Source: Polyangiaceae bacterium (GTDB lineage Bacteria > Myxococcota_A > Polyangia > Polyangiales > Polyangiaceae). From it: 35,821 bases of DNA. The notes beneath the pieces were generated by a model, which ran no database searches, had not been told where the DNA came from, and was given only the letters and a program-made list of their open reading frames with translations. Position numbers and translations under genes: made by a program. The stretch covers positions 1 to 35,821 of the forward strand of contig WQYX01000041.1 of the NCBI GenBank assembly GCA_009781005.1, written 5' to 3'. Below are positions 6,850 through 14,668 of the stretch, piece by piece; position 1 is the first letter of the stretch; each line of letters starts with the position of its first letter.

Positions 6850-7898
6850 TGCCGCTAAATCCGTTATTTGGCTTTGACACACTGCCGAAGACGTCGGCGG
6901 CGGCGATTCGTGAATTCTCCGATCGCTATCTGGCCGCCATTGGCGCGGCGAAACCTACGGGTTGGGCGGACACCCTCGGGGAAACGATTCCTACCGATGC
7001 GCCGATGGTCACGTTTCCGATCTCGCAACTTCGGACCCAGTACAAGCGAACCGAAGGGGATTCGCGAACCAAGAAGCTCGGCGAGGTTAGCTTCGATATC
7101 AAAAGCGAAGAGTTCGACGATGGCTACGAAGCGAAGCTCTTGGATCTCTTTTTGAAGGTCTTTGCGTATCGCAATTGGCAGCGCGCTCCCGAGCGCCTTG
7201 TGCTCGCCGAAGAGCAGTTTCGGCACTTCCAGGTAGCGGAATTGCTTTCGGCAGGGACGGCCATCCCGTGTGCGGATAAGCAGCCTTTCTTTTCGCAAAC
7301 GCACCCCGCGAATATGACGGACGCCACGGTTGATAAGACGTGGTCGAACTATCAACCCATCGCAAAGAATATCCTTGGATCGTCTGCCGTGGGCAATGTC
7401 GGGACATTCCTAACCGACAATTTGCAAGCCGAAGTGACGGCGATGAAGACCGGTGTGCTCGACGAGAACGGAAACCTTTTCGGCGTCGACCCCGACACGA
7501 TCCTCGTGCCATCCGACTACGACGAAGCGGTGACGATCGGCCTTGCCAATAGCCGAATCTTGAACTTCGTGACCAATGACAACGGCATCGCAGCGGCAGA
7601 AGTCGACAACGTTTACAAGGGCAAGTTCAAGGTCGAGCCTGTCAAGGAGTTTTCCATTGCCCCAGGTACTACGGCCGATTGGTATTTGGTGGATTCTAAG
7701 TTGATTCGCGCGGGCCTGTCACCTTGGGCCATTCTCAAGCAAACAGTCCCTCAGAGTTTGGCTCTTCGAATCTTTGACGAGTCAAGCGACTACTTCAAGG
7801 ACACGGGAAACCTCAAGATGTCTTCCCACATCTGGTACGGATTCGGTCTCGCGCTTCCTCACGCGATCCGCAGAATCAAGGGGCCGACGCGCCCATAA
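6849..7898 (+). CDS. Major capsid protein, Mu gpT-like
   Basis: The 349-residue product is like the Mu major head subunit gpT. Visible features are the start LNPLFGFDTLPKTSAAAIREF, the segment FPISQLRTQYKRTEGDSR, the central SQTHPANMTDATVDKTWSNY and the C-terminal GLSPWAILKQTVPQSL. These match the HK97-fold gpT family in order and length (Mu gpT is about 300 residues). ATG 6849 is chosen because it forms TAATG with the previous stop; an alternative TTG at 6819 would add ten residues. A perfect hairpin follows at 7933-7950. Confidence 0.75.
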   Translation: MPLNPLFGFDTLPKTSAAAIREFSDRYLAAIGAAKPTGWADTLGETIPTDAPMVTFPISQLRTQYKRTEGDSRTKKLGEVSFDIKSEEFDDGYEAKLLDLFLKVFAYRNWQRAPERLVLAEEQFRHFQVAELLSAGTAIPCADKQPFFSQTHPANMTDATVDKTWSNYQPIAKNILGSSAVGNVGTFLTDNLQAEVTAMKTGVLDENGNLFGVDPDTILVPSDYDEAVTIGLANSRILNFVTNDNGIAAAEVDNVYKGKFKVEPVKEFSIAPGTTADWYLVDSKLIRAGLSPWAILKQTVPQSLALRIFDESSDYFKDTGNLKMSSHIWYGFGLALPHAIRRIKGPTRP

Positions 7899-7932
7899 TC
7901 AAGTCAAATCTTGAATTCCCTTGCTCGGCTGT

Positions 7933-7950
7933 CCTGCGGCAAACCGCAGG
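7933..7950 (+). promoter_or_regulatory. Hairpin after the major capsid gene
   Basis: CCTGCGG (7933-7939) and CCGCAGG (7944-7950) form a perfect 7-bp stem around CAAA. No T-run follows, so it is not a classic terminator. Placed 35 bp after the capsid stop and 18 bp before the next likely start, it could stabilise capsid mRNA or lower downstream expression. Confidence 0.5.
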
Positions 7951-7968
7951 CGCCGGGCTCGCGGTGTT

Positions 7969-8622
7969 GTGGATGTCTATGCAACTAGAAGCGATCTGTA
8001 TCGCTATGGACTGCCACGCGGAACGCTCGGGATGCCGTCGCGCGAAGTAGCCTCGTCGCTCGCTTCAACCGATACGATCGAACTCGACGGCCACGGCTTC
8101 GAGACGGGCGACGAGCTCGTATTTCGCGCGGTCGACGGTGGCGCGTTGCCCTCCCCGCTTGTGGCCGCGCAACCCTACTTCGCAATATGGGTGAGTGATT
8201 CAACCTTCCAGGTTTCCGAATCCAAGGGCGGACCGCCGATCGATCTCACGACGAACGGCGCGAACGTCCTTGTGGCAACACCACTGCCCTTCGACGAGGT
8301 TCTTGAGTTCTACTCTCGATGGGTCGACGGATTTCTGCCGGCGCACCTTGTGCCGTTGAAGCGTGATGCAGACGGCCGTTACCCGGTGCTCGTTTCCGGA
8401 ATCGTCGCGGAACTGTCGGCGAAAAAGCTACAGCAGCTCGCGGGGCATTCGTCCGTGTCCGTGGGCGAATTCGAATTAGCAGCCAAGGCACAACTTGAGC
8501 GCTGGTCCAAGGGGGTGCCCTTGCGCGACCCCGCCGAGGGTGAGGCGAACCTTTCGGTTGCAAGCTCTCTCGTCATCACGGGGCACGATTCACGTGGATG
8601 GGGATCCAGGATTTTACCGTAA
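7969..8622 (+). CDS. Head-tail connector protein (DUF1320/gp36-like) with inserted beta domain
   Basis: Residues 1-20 (VDVYATRSDLYRYGLPRG) and the helical C-terminus (about 110-195, e.g. AELSAKKLQQLAG) resemble the Mu gp36/DUF1320 head-tail joining family. Between them, about residues 37-103, sits an extra beta domain (ELDGHGFETGDELVFRA, YFAIWVSDSTFQVSES). This is the HGF-x-TGD-type module seen in many phage structural proteins. GTG 7969 is preferred over TTG 7921, because the longer form would translate through the hairpin at 7933-7950. Its TAA overlaps an ATG of the next gene as TAATG. Confidence 0.55.
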   Translation: MDVYATRSDLYRYGLPRGTLGMPSREVASSLASTDTIELDGHGFETGDELVFRAVDGGALPSPLVAAQPYFAIWVSDSTFQVSESKGGPPIDLTTNGANVLVATPLPFDEVLEFYSRWVDGFLPAHLVPLKRDADGRYPVLVSGIVAELSAKKLQQLAGHSSVSVGEFELAAKAQLERWSKGVPLRDPAEGEANLSVASSLVITGHDSRGWGSRILP

Positions 8623-9017
8623 TGCTCAAAGGCAATCTTTCATCTATTGCGGACTTCTCACGAGCCTTGAAGGCGTTGCCTCGGACGCTTGCGCAGCAAA
8701 TCACCGCGCGCGCGGCACCGGTCTTGACCGAGCTTGCGCGCGAGACGTTTGCCGAAAGCGAAAACGCCTACGGGGATCCGTGGCTGTCTGGCAAAGAGGG
8801 GGAAAAGGTTTCCCTCGTCAAGACCGGAAGGCTTCGAGAACAGCTCTTTTATGTGGCTATTGGAACGCGCCTGCGCGTTGCGCTCGGCGTTCGCTATGCA
8901 AAATACCAAATAGGCAAACGCCGCGTCTTTCCGCGTCAAGGTGCTCTGCCCGAGGCTTACGTGCGTGCACTGACGGAGATTGCGCAAGAAGCAGCGCGTG
9001 AGGAGCTCGGCCCATGA
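8598..9017 (+). CDS. Virion morphogenesis / tail completion protein (Mu gpG-like)
   Basis: The 139-residue protein has the pattern of phage virion morphogenesis proteins: an N-terminal helix (ALPRTLAQQITARAAPVLTE), a WLSGKEGEKVSLVKTGRLRE segment near 57-76 (compare L..TG.L in the family) and RYAKYQIGKRRVFPRQG near 97-113. Such proteins help join heads to tails. Two starts are possible: ATG 8598, or ATG 8622 giving TAATG coupling to the previous gene, which would fit the layout of this operon. Its stop overlaps the next start as ATGA. Confidence 0.6.
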   Translation: MGIQDFTVMLKGNLSSIADFSRALKALPRTLAQQITARAAPVLTELARETFAESENAYGDPWLSGKEGEKVSLVKTGRLREQLFYVAIGTRLRVALGVRYAKYQIGKRRVFPRQGALPEAYVRALTEIAQEAAREELGP

Positions 9018-9574
9018 TTCACGAAATTGGAATCGATCTTGGAAAAGAGCTCGCGAAAAAAGGGTGCCCTATTCGCGTTGTCGATGGCCCGGAAGCGACG
9101 ACAACAACAACCGGAGCACGCGAGCGCATCGTCATCGAGCACGATGAAGACGGCGGCGATTCGTTTTCAAATGTTCTGTCGCAACACAAGAATCCTAAAC
9201 AGAGAATGATCCGCCACATCGGCACAAAGATCACCATTTACGCCCAATCGCCACACGCCGGCGCAAAGCCTTGGGAGCATCGGCGCCGTGTGGAGCACGT
9301 GCTCGATCTCGTTCTTGTCGCCTTGAGCGATGTCTTGAAAGTGCGACGCAACGGCTACGTCATCACGAAAGGCTCGTTGATTCAGCCTGATGATCTCGCC
9401 AAAAGCGAAGTGATTGCCGGCGCTGTCTACGACTTACGCGTTTCGATCGAACGCGGCGTTTACGATCTGACTTGGGCCTATGAAGCGCGCCCCGAGGTCA
9501 CGCTCACAGGCATCAAGAGCCGAACGCAAGTTTCGCTTTCTGGCAGCGGCGAAGAAATGGGCTGCGGAGGATAA
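9014..9574 (+). CDS. Uncharacterised tail-junction protein
   Basis: The 186-residue product is not securely recognised. It lies between the morphogenesis protein and the sheath, where the tail terminator is encoded in Mu-like phages, and has segments such as RMIRHIGTKITIYAQS and EHRRRVEHVLDLVLVAL compatible with a small alpha/beta tail terminator. It contains a run of five threonines at about 29-33. ATG 9014 follows GAGGAG and forms ATGA with the previous stop. The function is inferred from position. Confidence 0.45.
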   Translation: MIHEIGIDLGKELAKKGCPIRVVDGPEATTTTTGARERIVIEHDEDGGDSFSNVLSQHKNPKQRMIRHIGTKITIYAQSPHAGAKPWEHRRRVEHVLDLVLVALSDVLKVRRNGYVITKGSLIQPDDLAKSEVIAGAVYDLRVSIERGVYDLTWAYEARPEVTLTGIKSRTQVSLSGSGEEMGCGG

Positions 9575-9578
9575 GGGC

Positions 9579-11030
9579 ATGGCTGATTTACCGAGGGCGA
9601 CAACGTCCATTGACGAAGTCGCGGGAGCATTCGCCGGCAATACGGGGGCGATTGTCGTTTTTGGTGTTGCCGCCAAAAATGCAGATATGGTGCCGCGGGT
9701 CTTTTCGTCTGCCACGAGCCTCTTGGACACGCACGGATATTCGCAAGCAGCAGACTATATAGGATTTCACCTCGACGACACCGGCACGCCGGCGATCTTT
9801 GTCCCCTTACCCTCCGCCGTTCCCGGCACCATTTCCGCGGTCGACGTTACCAAGGTAAAAGGAACAAGCGAAATCACGGTGGAAGGCACCGTGATGGAGG
9901 AAACCGACGCGACTATCGCCGTCGTAGCGGGGGGCACGATTGGCACGCCGGGGATCATGCTCGGTGTGTCCCTCGATGGCGGGCGAACCACCAAGCTTGC
10001 GCGGCTTGGAACGGATAACAAGTGGGAAGAACCGCACCTTGGAATCACTGTCAACTTCGCACCTGGCACACTGAATCAGGGTGACACGGCGACGTTTACG
10101 ACGACCGCGCCCATGTGGGATCAAGCAAGTCTGCAAGCTGGTCGCCTGGCGCTCGCGGGGCAACAGAAACTCGCGCGCACATGGCTCGTTGTCGGCGACC
10201 TGCCCAATAGCGACTTTGCCGGTTACGTCGCAACGGAAGCGAATTCGTACGAGACGGCACATGATCGCTACATCGTTGCGCGCGCCTCCGTGCTCGATCG
10301 CGATGCGAGCAAGCAAACGTGGGCGCAATACGTCTCTGCGTGCGACCTGGCATTTGCGAGCATCGATGGGCAAAGACGGATCGATCTGTCGCTTGGACGC
10401 GCTCGAGGCGTCTCCACGATCACAGGCTGGAAGTTCCGGCGTCCCGCTTCGTGGGTCGCTTCCCTTCGGGAATATCAACACGATGTGCAAATCCCGAGCT
10501 GGCGCAAAACGGACGGTCCCTCAAAGCGGTGGGACATGACCGACGGTCAAGGCCACGTGGTGGAATACGACGATCGCACCATTGGCGGCGCCTTGGCGGC
10601 ACGATTTACTTGTTTGAGGACATGGGCCAACGGCCCCAATGGCACGTTCGTCGCGCTGTCGCTCACGCGCGCGGTAGAGGGTTCGCTCCTATCCCGAACG
10701 CACAACATGCAAGTGGCGAATGTCGCTTGCACGACCGTACAGGCAGCGGCCGAAGACGCCATCGGTCAAACGCCTATTCTCAACGACGACGGCACGGCGA
10801 CATCGGAGTCGCTCCAAAAAATTGAAGAGCGCGTTAACACCCAATTGCAGATCGCCCTCCTGCAAAATCGAACCGAAGGCCCGCGGGCGAGTAATGCCGT
10901 CTGGTCTGCCAGCAAAACGGACATTCTGAACGTGGTTCCTGCGTGGCTTACCGGCGTTCTCGATCTGAATCTTAACGGCACCCTCGAACGAATTGACACG
11001 CGCGTTCGGATCATGAGCGCTGGCGCGTAA
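9579..11030 (+). CDS. Contractile tail sheath protein (DUF2586-like)
   Basis: The 483-residue protein is placed and sized as a tail sheath. It has ADYIGFHLDDTGTPAIFVPL near 53-72, a central beta domain, the long C-terminal ALLQNRTEGPRASNAVW and the ending LERIDTRVRIMSAGA, a pattern typical of sheath C-termini that interlock with neighbours. Its presence shows the tail is contractile. ATG 9579 is chosen over an upstream in-frame start at 9480 because a strong GGAGG (9566-9570) sits 8 bp before it and the extra 33 residues overlap the previous gene. The tube gene follows after 8 bp. Confidence 0.65.
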   Translation: MADLPRATTSIDEVAGAFAGNTGAIVVFGVAAKNADMVPRVFSSATSLLDTHGYSQAADYIGFHLDDTGTPAIFVPLPSAVPGTISAVDVTKVKGTSEITVEGTVMEETDATIAVVAGGTIGTPGIMLGVSLDGGRTTKLARLGTDNKWEEPHLGITVNFAPGTLNQGDTATFTTTAPMWDQASLQAGRLALAGQQKLARTWLVVGDLPNSDFAGYVATEANSYETAHDRYIVARASVLDRDASKQTWAQYVSACDLAFASIDGQRRIDLSLGRARGVSTITGWKFRRPASWVASLREYQHDVQIPSWRKTDGPSKRWDMTDGQGHVVEYDDRTIGGALAARFTCLRTWANGPNGTFVALSLTRAVEGSLLSRTHNMQVANVACTTVQAAAEDAIGQTPILNDDGTATSESLQKIEERVNTQLQIALLQNRTEGPRASNAVWSASKTDILNVVPAWLTGVLDLNLNGTLERIDTRVRIMSAGA

Positions 11031-11038
11031 GGTGGATA

Positions 11039-11536
11039 ATGACGATTCAAGCATACCCGTCTATCAACGACGTGGAGCCGTCGTGGGCAGACATCAGTGC
11101 GACCTTCACGATTACGGGCGGCGACTTGCTCGACACCGTGGACTTTGCCTCGATCAAGTGGTCGCGCAAAGTGGACGTGGGCGTGCGTCGTGGGCCGAAC
11201 GGCGGCCGCATCATGGCGCGCACCACAGGCGAAGGCTCGCAGGATGCAAGCTCTATCCTCTACCGTAGTGGCCTTCGGCGGCTCATCAAGTCGCTTATGG
11301 CCGTGGCACCTACGCGAGGCAATCAGCGGCGGATTTCACTCGTCTCCTTTGACATTTTGATTCAGCACACACCGCCAGGCGAAATCGAAATCTACACGAC
11401 GAAGCTCAAGGGGTGCCGATATCTCGGCGACGCGGACGACATGAAAGAAGGTCCGGACGCGGACAAGATCGAAGTCACCCTCAATCCCATTGAAATCGTA
11501 AACATCATCGACGGCCAAGAGGTCGTTCTCTTGTGA
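11039..11536 (+). CDS. Tail tube protein
   Basis: The 165-residue product follows the sheath gene directly, as tube genes do. It shows a beta-rich pattern: ADISATFTITGG at 17-28, VDFASIKWSRKVDVGVRRGPN at 34-54, RRISLVSFDILIQHT near 98 and a C-terminal KIEVTLNPIEIVNIIDGQ, similar to tube proteins of Mu/P2-like phages. It has a good Shine-Dalgarno (AAGGTGG) before ATG 11039. Identification rests on order and fold-like pattern, not on a diagnostic motif. Confidence 0.6.
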   Translation: MTIQAYPSINDVEPSWADISATFTITGGDLLDTVDFASIKWSRKVDVGVRRGPNGGRIMARTTGEGSQDASSILYRSGLRRLIKSLMAVAPTRGNQRRISLVSFDILIQHTPPGEIEIYTTKLKGCRYLGDADDMKEGPDADKIEVTLNPIEIVNIIDGQEVVLL

Positions 11537-11545
11537 GGTGTAAGA

Positions 11546-11980
11546 ATGGATTCGAAAGAGAAGATTGAAGAACTCGAAGCAAAGCGCGCACAACGCCTCG
11601 CCGAGCTCGACCAGCAGGAGCTAGACCAACGAATTCTAGATCTGGAAGCACGCGAAACGGTCGAAGAGGAACACGGCCTTGTGGGCGCCGTGAACGTGAC
11701 ACGCTTTTCGCCGGGCTTTCCAACGTGCGCCTATGTCCGCACGCCAACCGCAGCAGAGTACAAACGCTTTGTCGATCAAGTCGGCAAAGCCGTGGAAAAG
11801 AAAAGTTCGACGACGCAACGCTCGGCCTCCGAGCTTCTCGCGAATTCGTGTTGGGTTTATCCGAACACGCCGGAAGAGCGCAAAGCGATGCTCCAAGAGT
11901 TTCCAGGTCTCCTCACCACGCTTGCAATTGCGGCCACCGCACTTGCGGAAGGGAAGGCGGAAGAAGAGGGAAAAGGCTAG
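11546..11980 (+). CDS. Tail assembly chaperone, short form (gpG-type)
   Basis: The 144-residue protein opens with a charged coiled-coil (residues 1-45, Glu/Lys/Leu-rich) and ends EGKAEEEGKG just after a slippery site. It lies between the tube and the tape measure, the usual place of the tail assembly chaperone that coats the tape measure during tail building. ATG 11546 follows GAGGTG. The zero-frame stop TAG at 11978 terminates the short form; a -1 frameshift at 11968-11974 yields the longer GT-type form. Confidence 0.75.
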   Translation: MDSKEKIEELEAKRAQRLAELDQQELDQRILDLEARETVEEEHGLVGAVNVTRFSPGFPTCAYVRTPTAAEYKRFVDQVGKAVEKKSSTTQRSASELLANSCWVYPNTPEERKAMLQEFPGLLTTLAIAATALAEGKAEEEGKG

Positions 11981-12135
11981 ACGCGCGCGTCGCCGAAGCG
12001 CGGAAGAATTCGGGAGCACTTGCCGCCTGCCTTATGTCATGGGCTCGCGGCGATGACGATATCGACGCGATGACGGGGGCGCACGCCGTCGCGGAAACCA
12101 TCAACATGATTCGGTCGGCACTCAAGAAAAGATAG
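11546..12135 (+). CDS. Tail assembly chaperone, frameshifted long form (gpGT-type)
   Basis: A -1 shift at GGGAAAA (11968-11974, phased G GGA AAA) joins the short form to an open frame that runs to the TAG at 12133-12135. It adds about 53 residues starting RLDARVAEARKNSGALAAC and containing AHAVAETINMIRSALKKR. Lambda, P2-like and many other tailed phages make such a pair in a fixed ratio, with the long form bridging to the tape measure. The long-form stop lies 2 bp before the tape measure start. No independent gene start is convincing in the second frame. Confidence 0.8.
11968..12002 (+). promoter_or_regulatory. -1 programmed ribosomal frameshift site with downstream stem
   Basis: The heptamer GGGAAAA at 11968-11974 is in the X XXY YYZ phase of the chaperone gene. 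Lambda uses GGGAAAG for the same purpose. A few bases later GACGCGCGCGTC (11980-11991) is a perfect palindrome, and CGCGC (11983-11987) can also pair with GCGCG (11998-12002), giving a GC-rich stem at a spacing suited to stall ribosomes. Confidence 0.8.
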
Positions 12136-12137
12136 CC

Positions 12138-14114
12138 GTGGCCAGTACGACCTTCGAAATCGATATTAATGCACAAGCCGACAGCGTCCAATCCGCGGCC
12201 GCGAAGCTCGCGGAATTGGGCAAGCGTCTCGCCTCCGCGGGCGAGGCGTCCGCCGCCGCGGCGCAGGCCCTCAAGGCAGGAGAAGCAGCCTATCGCGTGG
12301 CCGAGATCTCGGCCGATCGCACCGCCAAAGCACTTGAAAAAGTGGCATTGGCGGCGGAAGCACAAAGGGGGAAATTGAAAGTCGCTCTCGATGCCGGCGA
12401 CACCAAGGGCACAGAGCGAGCTCGTGCCGCTCTCGAGAAATTAGAGGGGCAGCAAACGGAATTGGCGAACAAGTCCAATGCCGCGAAAAGCGCTCTCGCC
12501 GCCCAAGCCGCGGCACTTGATAAACTCAAATCCTCCGCCGCGGCGGCCGAAGAGGCGGAAGCGAATCTCGCGAAGAAAATCGAAGTCTCGAATCAAGAAC
12601 TTAAGCGAATTGAGGAGATCGAAGGGACGGGAAACCTACGAGACATCGCCGTGGGCCTTGGCGCCCTCGGCGGTCCCCTCGGCTCGGCAGGTCAGAGAGC
12701 ACTTCAGACCAAGATTGCGTTTGACAAGTTGGGCGCTTCGCTCGGCGCGACCGGCCCTTATGTGGCGATTGCCGTTGCGGCTGTGGCTGTGGTCGTGGGC
12801 ATTGCCGCGATCACGACTGCGGCCATTGCCGGCGTCGCCCGCATTACGGCATGGGCGATCGGTCTCGCCGACGTAGCGCGGTCGAATCAACTGCTCGCGC
12901 AAGGGATTGCCAAGAGTGTTGCAGGCGGCAGCGAGCTCGATCGTAAGATCTCTTCTCTCGCGGGAAAGGTCCCGCAGACGCGCGGCGAACTTTTGCAGTT
13001 GGCCAGTAGCCTTGCGAAAGCCGGATATACCGGAGAAAAGCTCTCGCAGGCGCTCGAAAACGCCGCCATCAAAGCCGCCAAAGCGAAGTTTGGCCCGGAT
13101 TGGCAGAAGCAACTTCTCTCTGTCGACGGCCAAACGTCAAGGCTCAAAGCCAACTTTGGCAACCTGTTTGGCGGCTTGAAGATTGACAAGCTGCTCGAGC
13201 AGCTCTCCACGTTGACCGATCTCTTTGACGAGAACATGGCCAGCGGCAAGGCGATCAAGGTCGTTTTTGAGAGCCTCTTTCAGCCCCTTGTAGATGGGAC
13301 TACGTCGACCATTCCGCGGATCCGTTCGGCGTTTTTGCAATTTGAGATCTTTGTGCTCAAAACGATGATTGCCATCAAACCATGGGGATCGACCATTCTC
13401 ACGGTCGCCAAGGTCCTTGGTGTGCTCGCTGCGCTTATCATGGGCGCTGTCGTCGTTGCGATTGGCCTGGTCGTGATTGCTTTGGCCGAGGCTGCACTTT
13501 GGTTTGGCGTGGCCCTCGCTGTCATCGTCGCCATCGGCGCGGCCATCGTTTACGTCGCGAAGCTTTTCTCGGATCTTCAAATGGGGATCTACAACACGGT
13601 CAAATCCGGTGTTGCGTGGCTCGTCACGAGCTTCGAGCAAGCGATCGATTTCCTGCGCAATATCTCCCTTGTCGAGATCGGCCGAAATATGATCGAAGGT
13701 CTCGCGGGCGGAATCAAAGCCGCGGCCGGCTCCGTAGCCGACTCCTTAGAGAACGCCGTCAACGACGCCGTTGTGGGCGCCAAAAGGATGCTTGGGATTG
13801 CCAGTGCGTCAAAGAAGTTGAAAGCCGAAGTTGGTTACAACATGGGGCTCGGTGTTGCTGGTGGTCTCGATGAGTCCGCCGCGGAAGTGCAAAGTTCCTT
13901 TGATCGCATGGTGACGCCTTCGCGCGACGCGCTCGATCGTGTCGGCAGCCGGCCAACCACAAGGGACATCGGCGAACGTAGCGGCGGCGCCTCGAATTTC
14001 CAGGGAGCCGTTTTCAACTTCTACGGTGTTGAAGGAATGGACGATGCCGAAGCACGCTTCGCGCATGTGTTGGAAGGCTATGCAACGCAGTTAGGCGCAG
14101 AGGTGCCAGGGTGA
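12138..14114 (+). CDS. Tail tape measure protein
   Basis: The 658-residue protein has the typical layout of a tape measure. There is a long Ala/Lys/Glu-rich coiled coil at about 10-165, a hydrophobic segment at about 205-238, a second long hydrophobic block at about 419-477, and an Ala/Gly-rich C-terminal region. It sets tail length and is thought to be ejected with the DNA. At roughly 0.15 nm per residue it would give a tail of about 100 nm (inference). It starts at GTG 12138, 2 bp after the chaperone frame ends. Its stop overlaps the next GTG start. Confidence 0.85.
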   Translation: MASTTFEIDINAQADSVQSAAAKLAELGKRLASAGEASAAAAQALKAGEAAYRVAEISADRTAKALEKVALAAEAQRGKLKVALDAGDTKGTERARAALEKLEGQQTELANKSNAAKSALAAQAAALDKLKSSAAAAEEAEANLAKKIEVSNQELKRIEEIEGTGNLRDIAVGLGALGGPLGSAGQRALQTKIAFDKLGASLGATGPYVAIAVAAVAVVVGIAAITTAAIAGVARITAWAIGLADVARSNQLLAQGIAKSVAGGSELDRKISSLAGKVPQTRGELLQLASSLAKAGYTGEKLSQALENAAIKAAKAKFGPDWQKQLLSVDGQTSRLKANFGNLFGGLKIDKLLEQLSTLTDLFDENMASGKAIKVVFESLFQPLVDGTTSTIPRIRSAFLQFEIFVLKTMIAIKPWGSTILTVAKVLGVLAALIMGAVVVAIGLVVIALAEAALWFGVALAVIVAIGAAIVYVAKLFSDLQMGIYNTVKSGVAWLVTSFEQAIDFLRNISLVEIGRNMIEGLAGGIKAAAGSVADSLENAVNDAVVGAKRMLGIASASKKLKAEVGYNMGLGVAGGLDESAAEVQSSFDRMVTPSRDALDRVGSRPTTRDIGERSGGASNFQGAVFNFYGVEGMDDAEARFAHVLEGYATQLGAEVPG

Positions 14115-14668
14115 GCGCCCCGAATCCAATCGACAACGAGGAGCTCTTTGTCTCGATTGACCTTGGCGGTGTGAAATCCCCCGGGAAGGTCACGCTTTCA
14201 GGTCACGATCGTAAAGTCACATGGGACGTCAAAGGCGGCCCCGGAATAAGTGGCGGAACGACCACGGTCAAAGAGATCCCCGCCATCGAATTTACGGCCA
14301 CGTTTTACCTCGTCAAAGACGTTGCCCAAGGCATCGACGACTTTGCACAATGGCCCGCCTTTCAGGCTGCCATTGAATCGACCGTCAACGGATCCACTGC
14401 GACGGCTATCGATATCTACCACCCATATTTAGCTGCTCAAAATCCACCCATTGCAAGCGTTTGCAAGGCGCTTGTCGGCGGCGTCGTGGATGACGGAAAG
14501 GGTGGGCAAACCATTGTTGTCAAATTCCAGGAATATAGGCCGCCCAAAGCATCGGGGGGCACTCCAAGCGGCTCGAAATCGAAATCTGAAAAGGACGATC
14601 CGGACGCCGCAGCACTGGCAGAAATCGCCGAACTGACAAGGCTGTACCAGGAGACGCCATGGGGTTAG
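14111..14668 (+). CDS. Uncharacterised baseplate or hub-associated protein
   Basis: The 185-residue protein lies between the tape measure and the hub/spike gene, where tail-tip assembly proteins are encoded. It shows beta-type segments (SIDLGGVKSPGKVTLSG, AIEFTATFYLVKD) and a C-terminal Ser/Lys-rich linker near 145-165. Mu has gp43 (gpN) at this point, but I see no clear likeness. GTG 14111 forms GTGA with the tape measure stop and is preceded by GAGGTG. Confidence 0.45.
   Translation: MSAPNPIDNEELFVSIDLGGVKSPGKVTLSGHDRKVTWDVKGGPGISGGTTTVKEIPAIEFTATFYLVKDVAQGIDDFAQWPAFQAAIESTVNGSTATAIDIYHPYLAAQNPPIASVCKALVGGVVDDGKGGQTIVVKFQEYRPPKASGGTPSGSKSKSEKDDPDAAALAEIAELTRLYQETPWG

Noticed and set aside
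9480..9578. 33-residue N-terminal extension of the sheath protein
   Set aside because: It overlaps the previous gene and lacks a Shine-Dalgarno, while ATG 9579 has GGAGG at ideal spacing.
11725..12135. Separate gene starting at 11725 in the chaperone region
   Set aside because: Only the part after about 11974 looks like protein. It is reached by the -1 frameshift, and the earlier part is a shadow of the short form.
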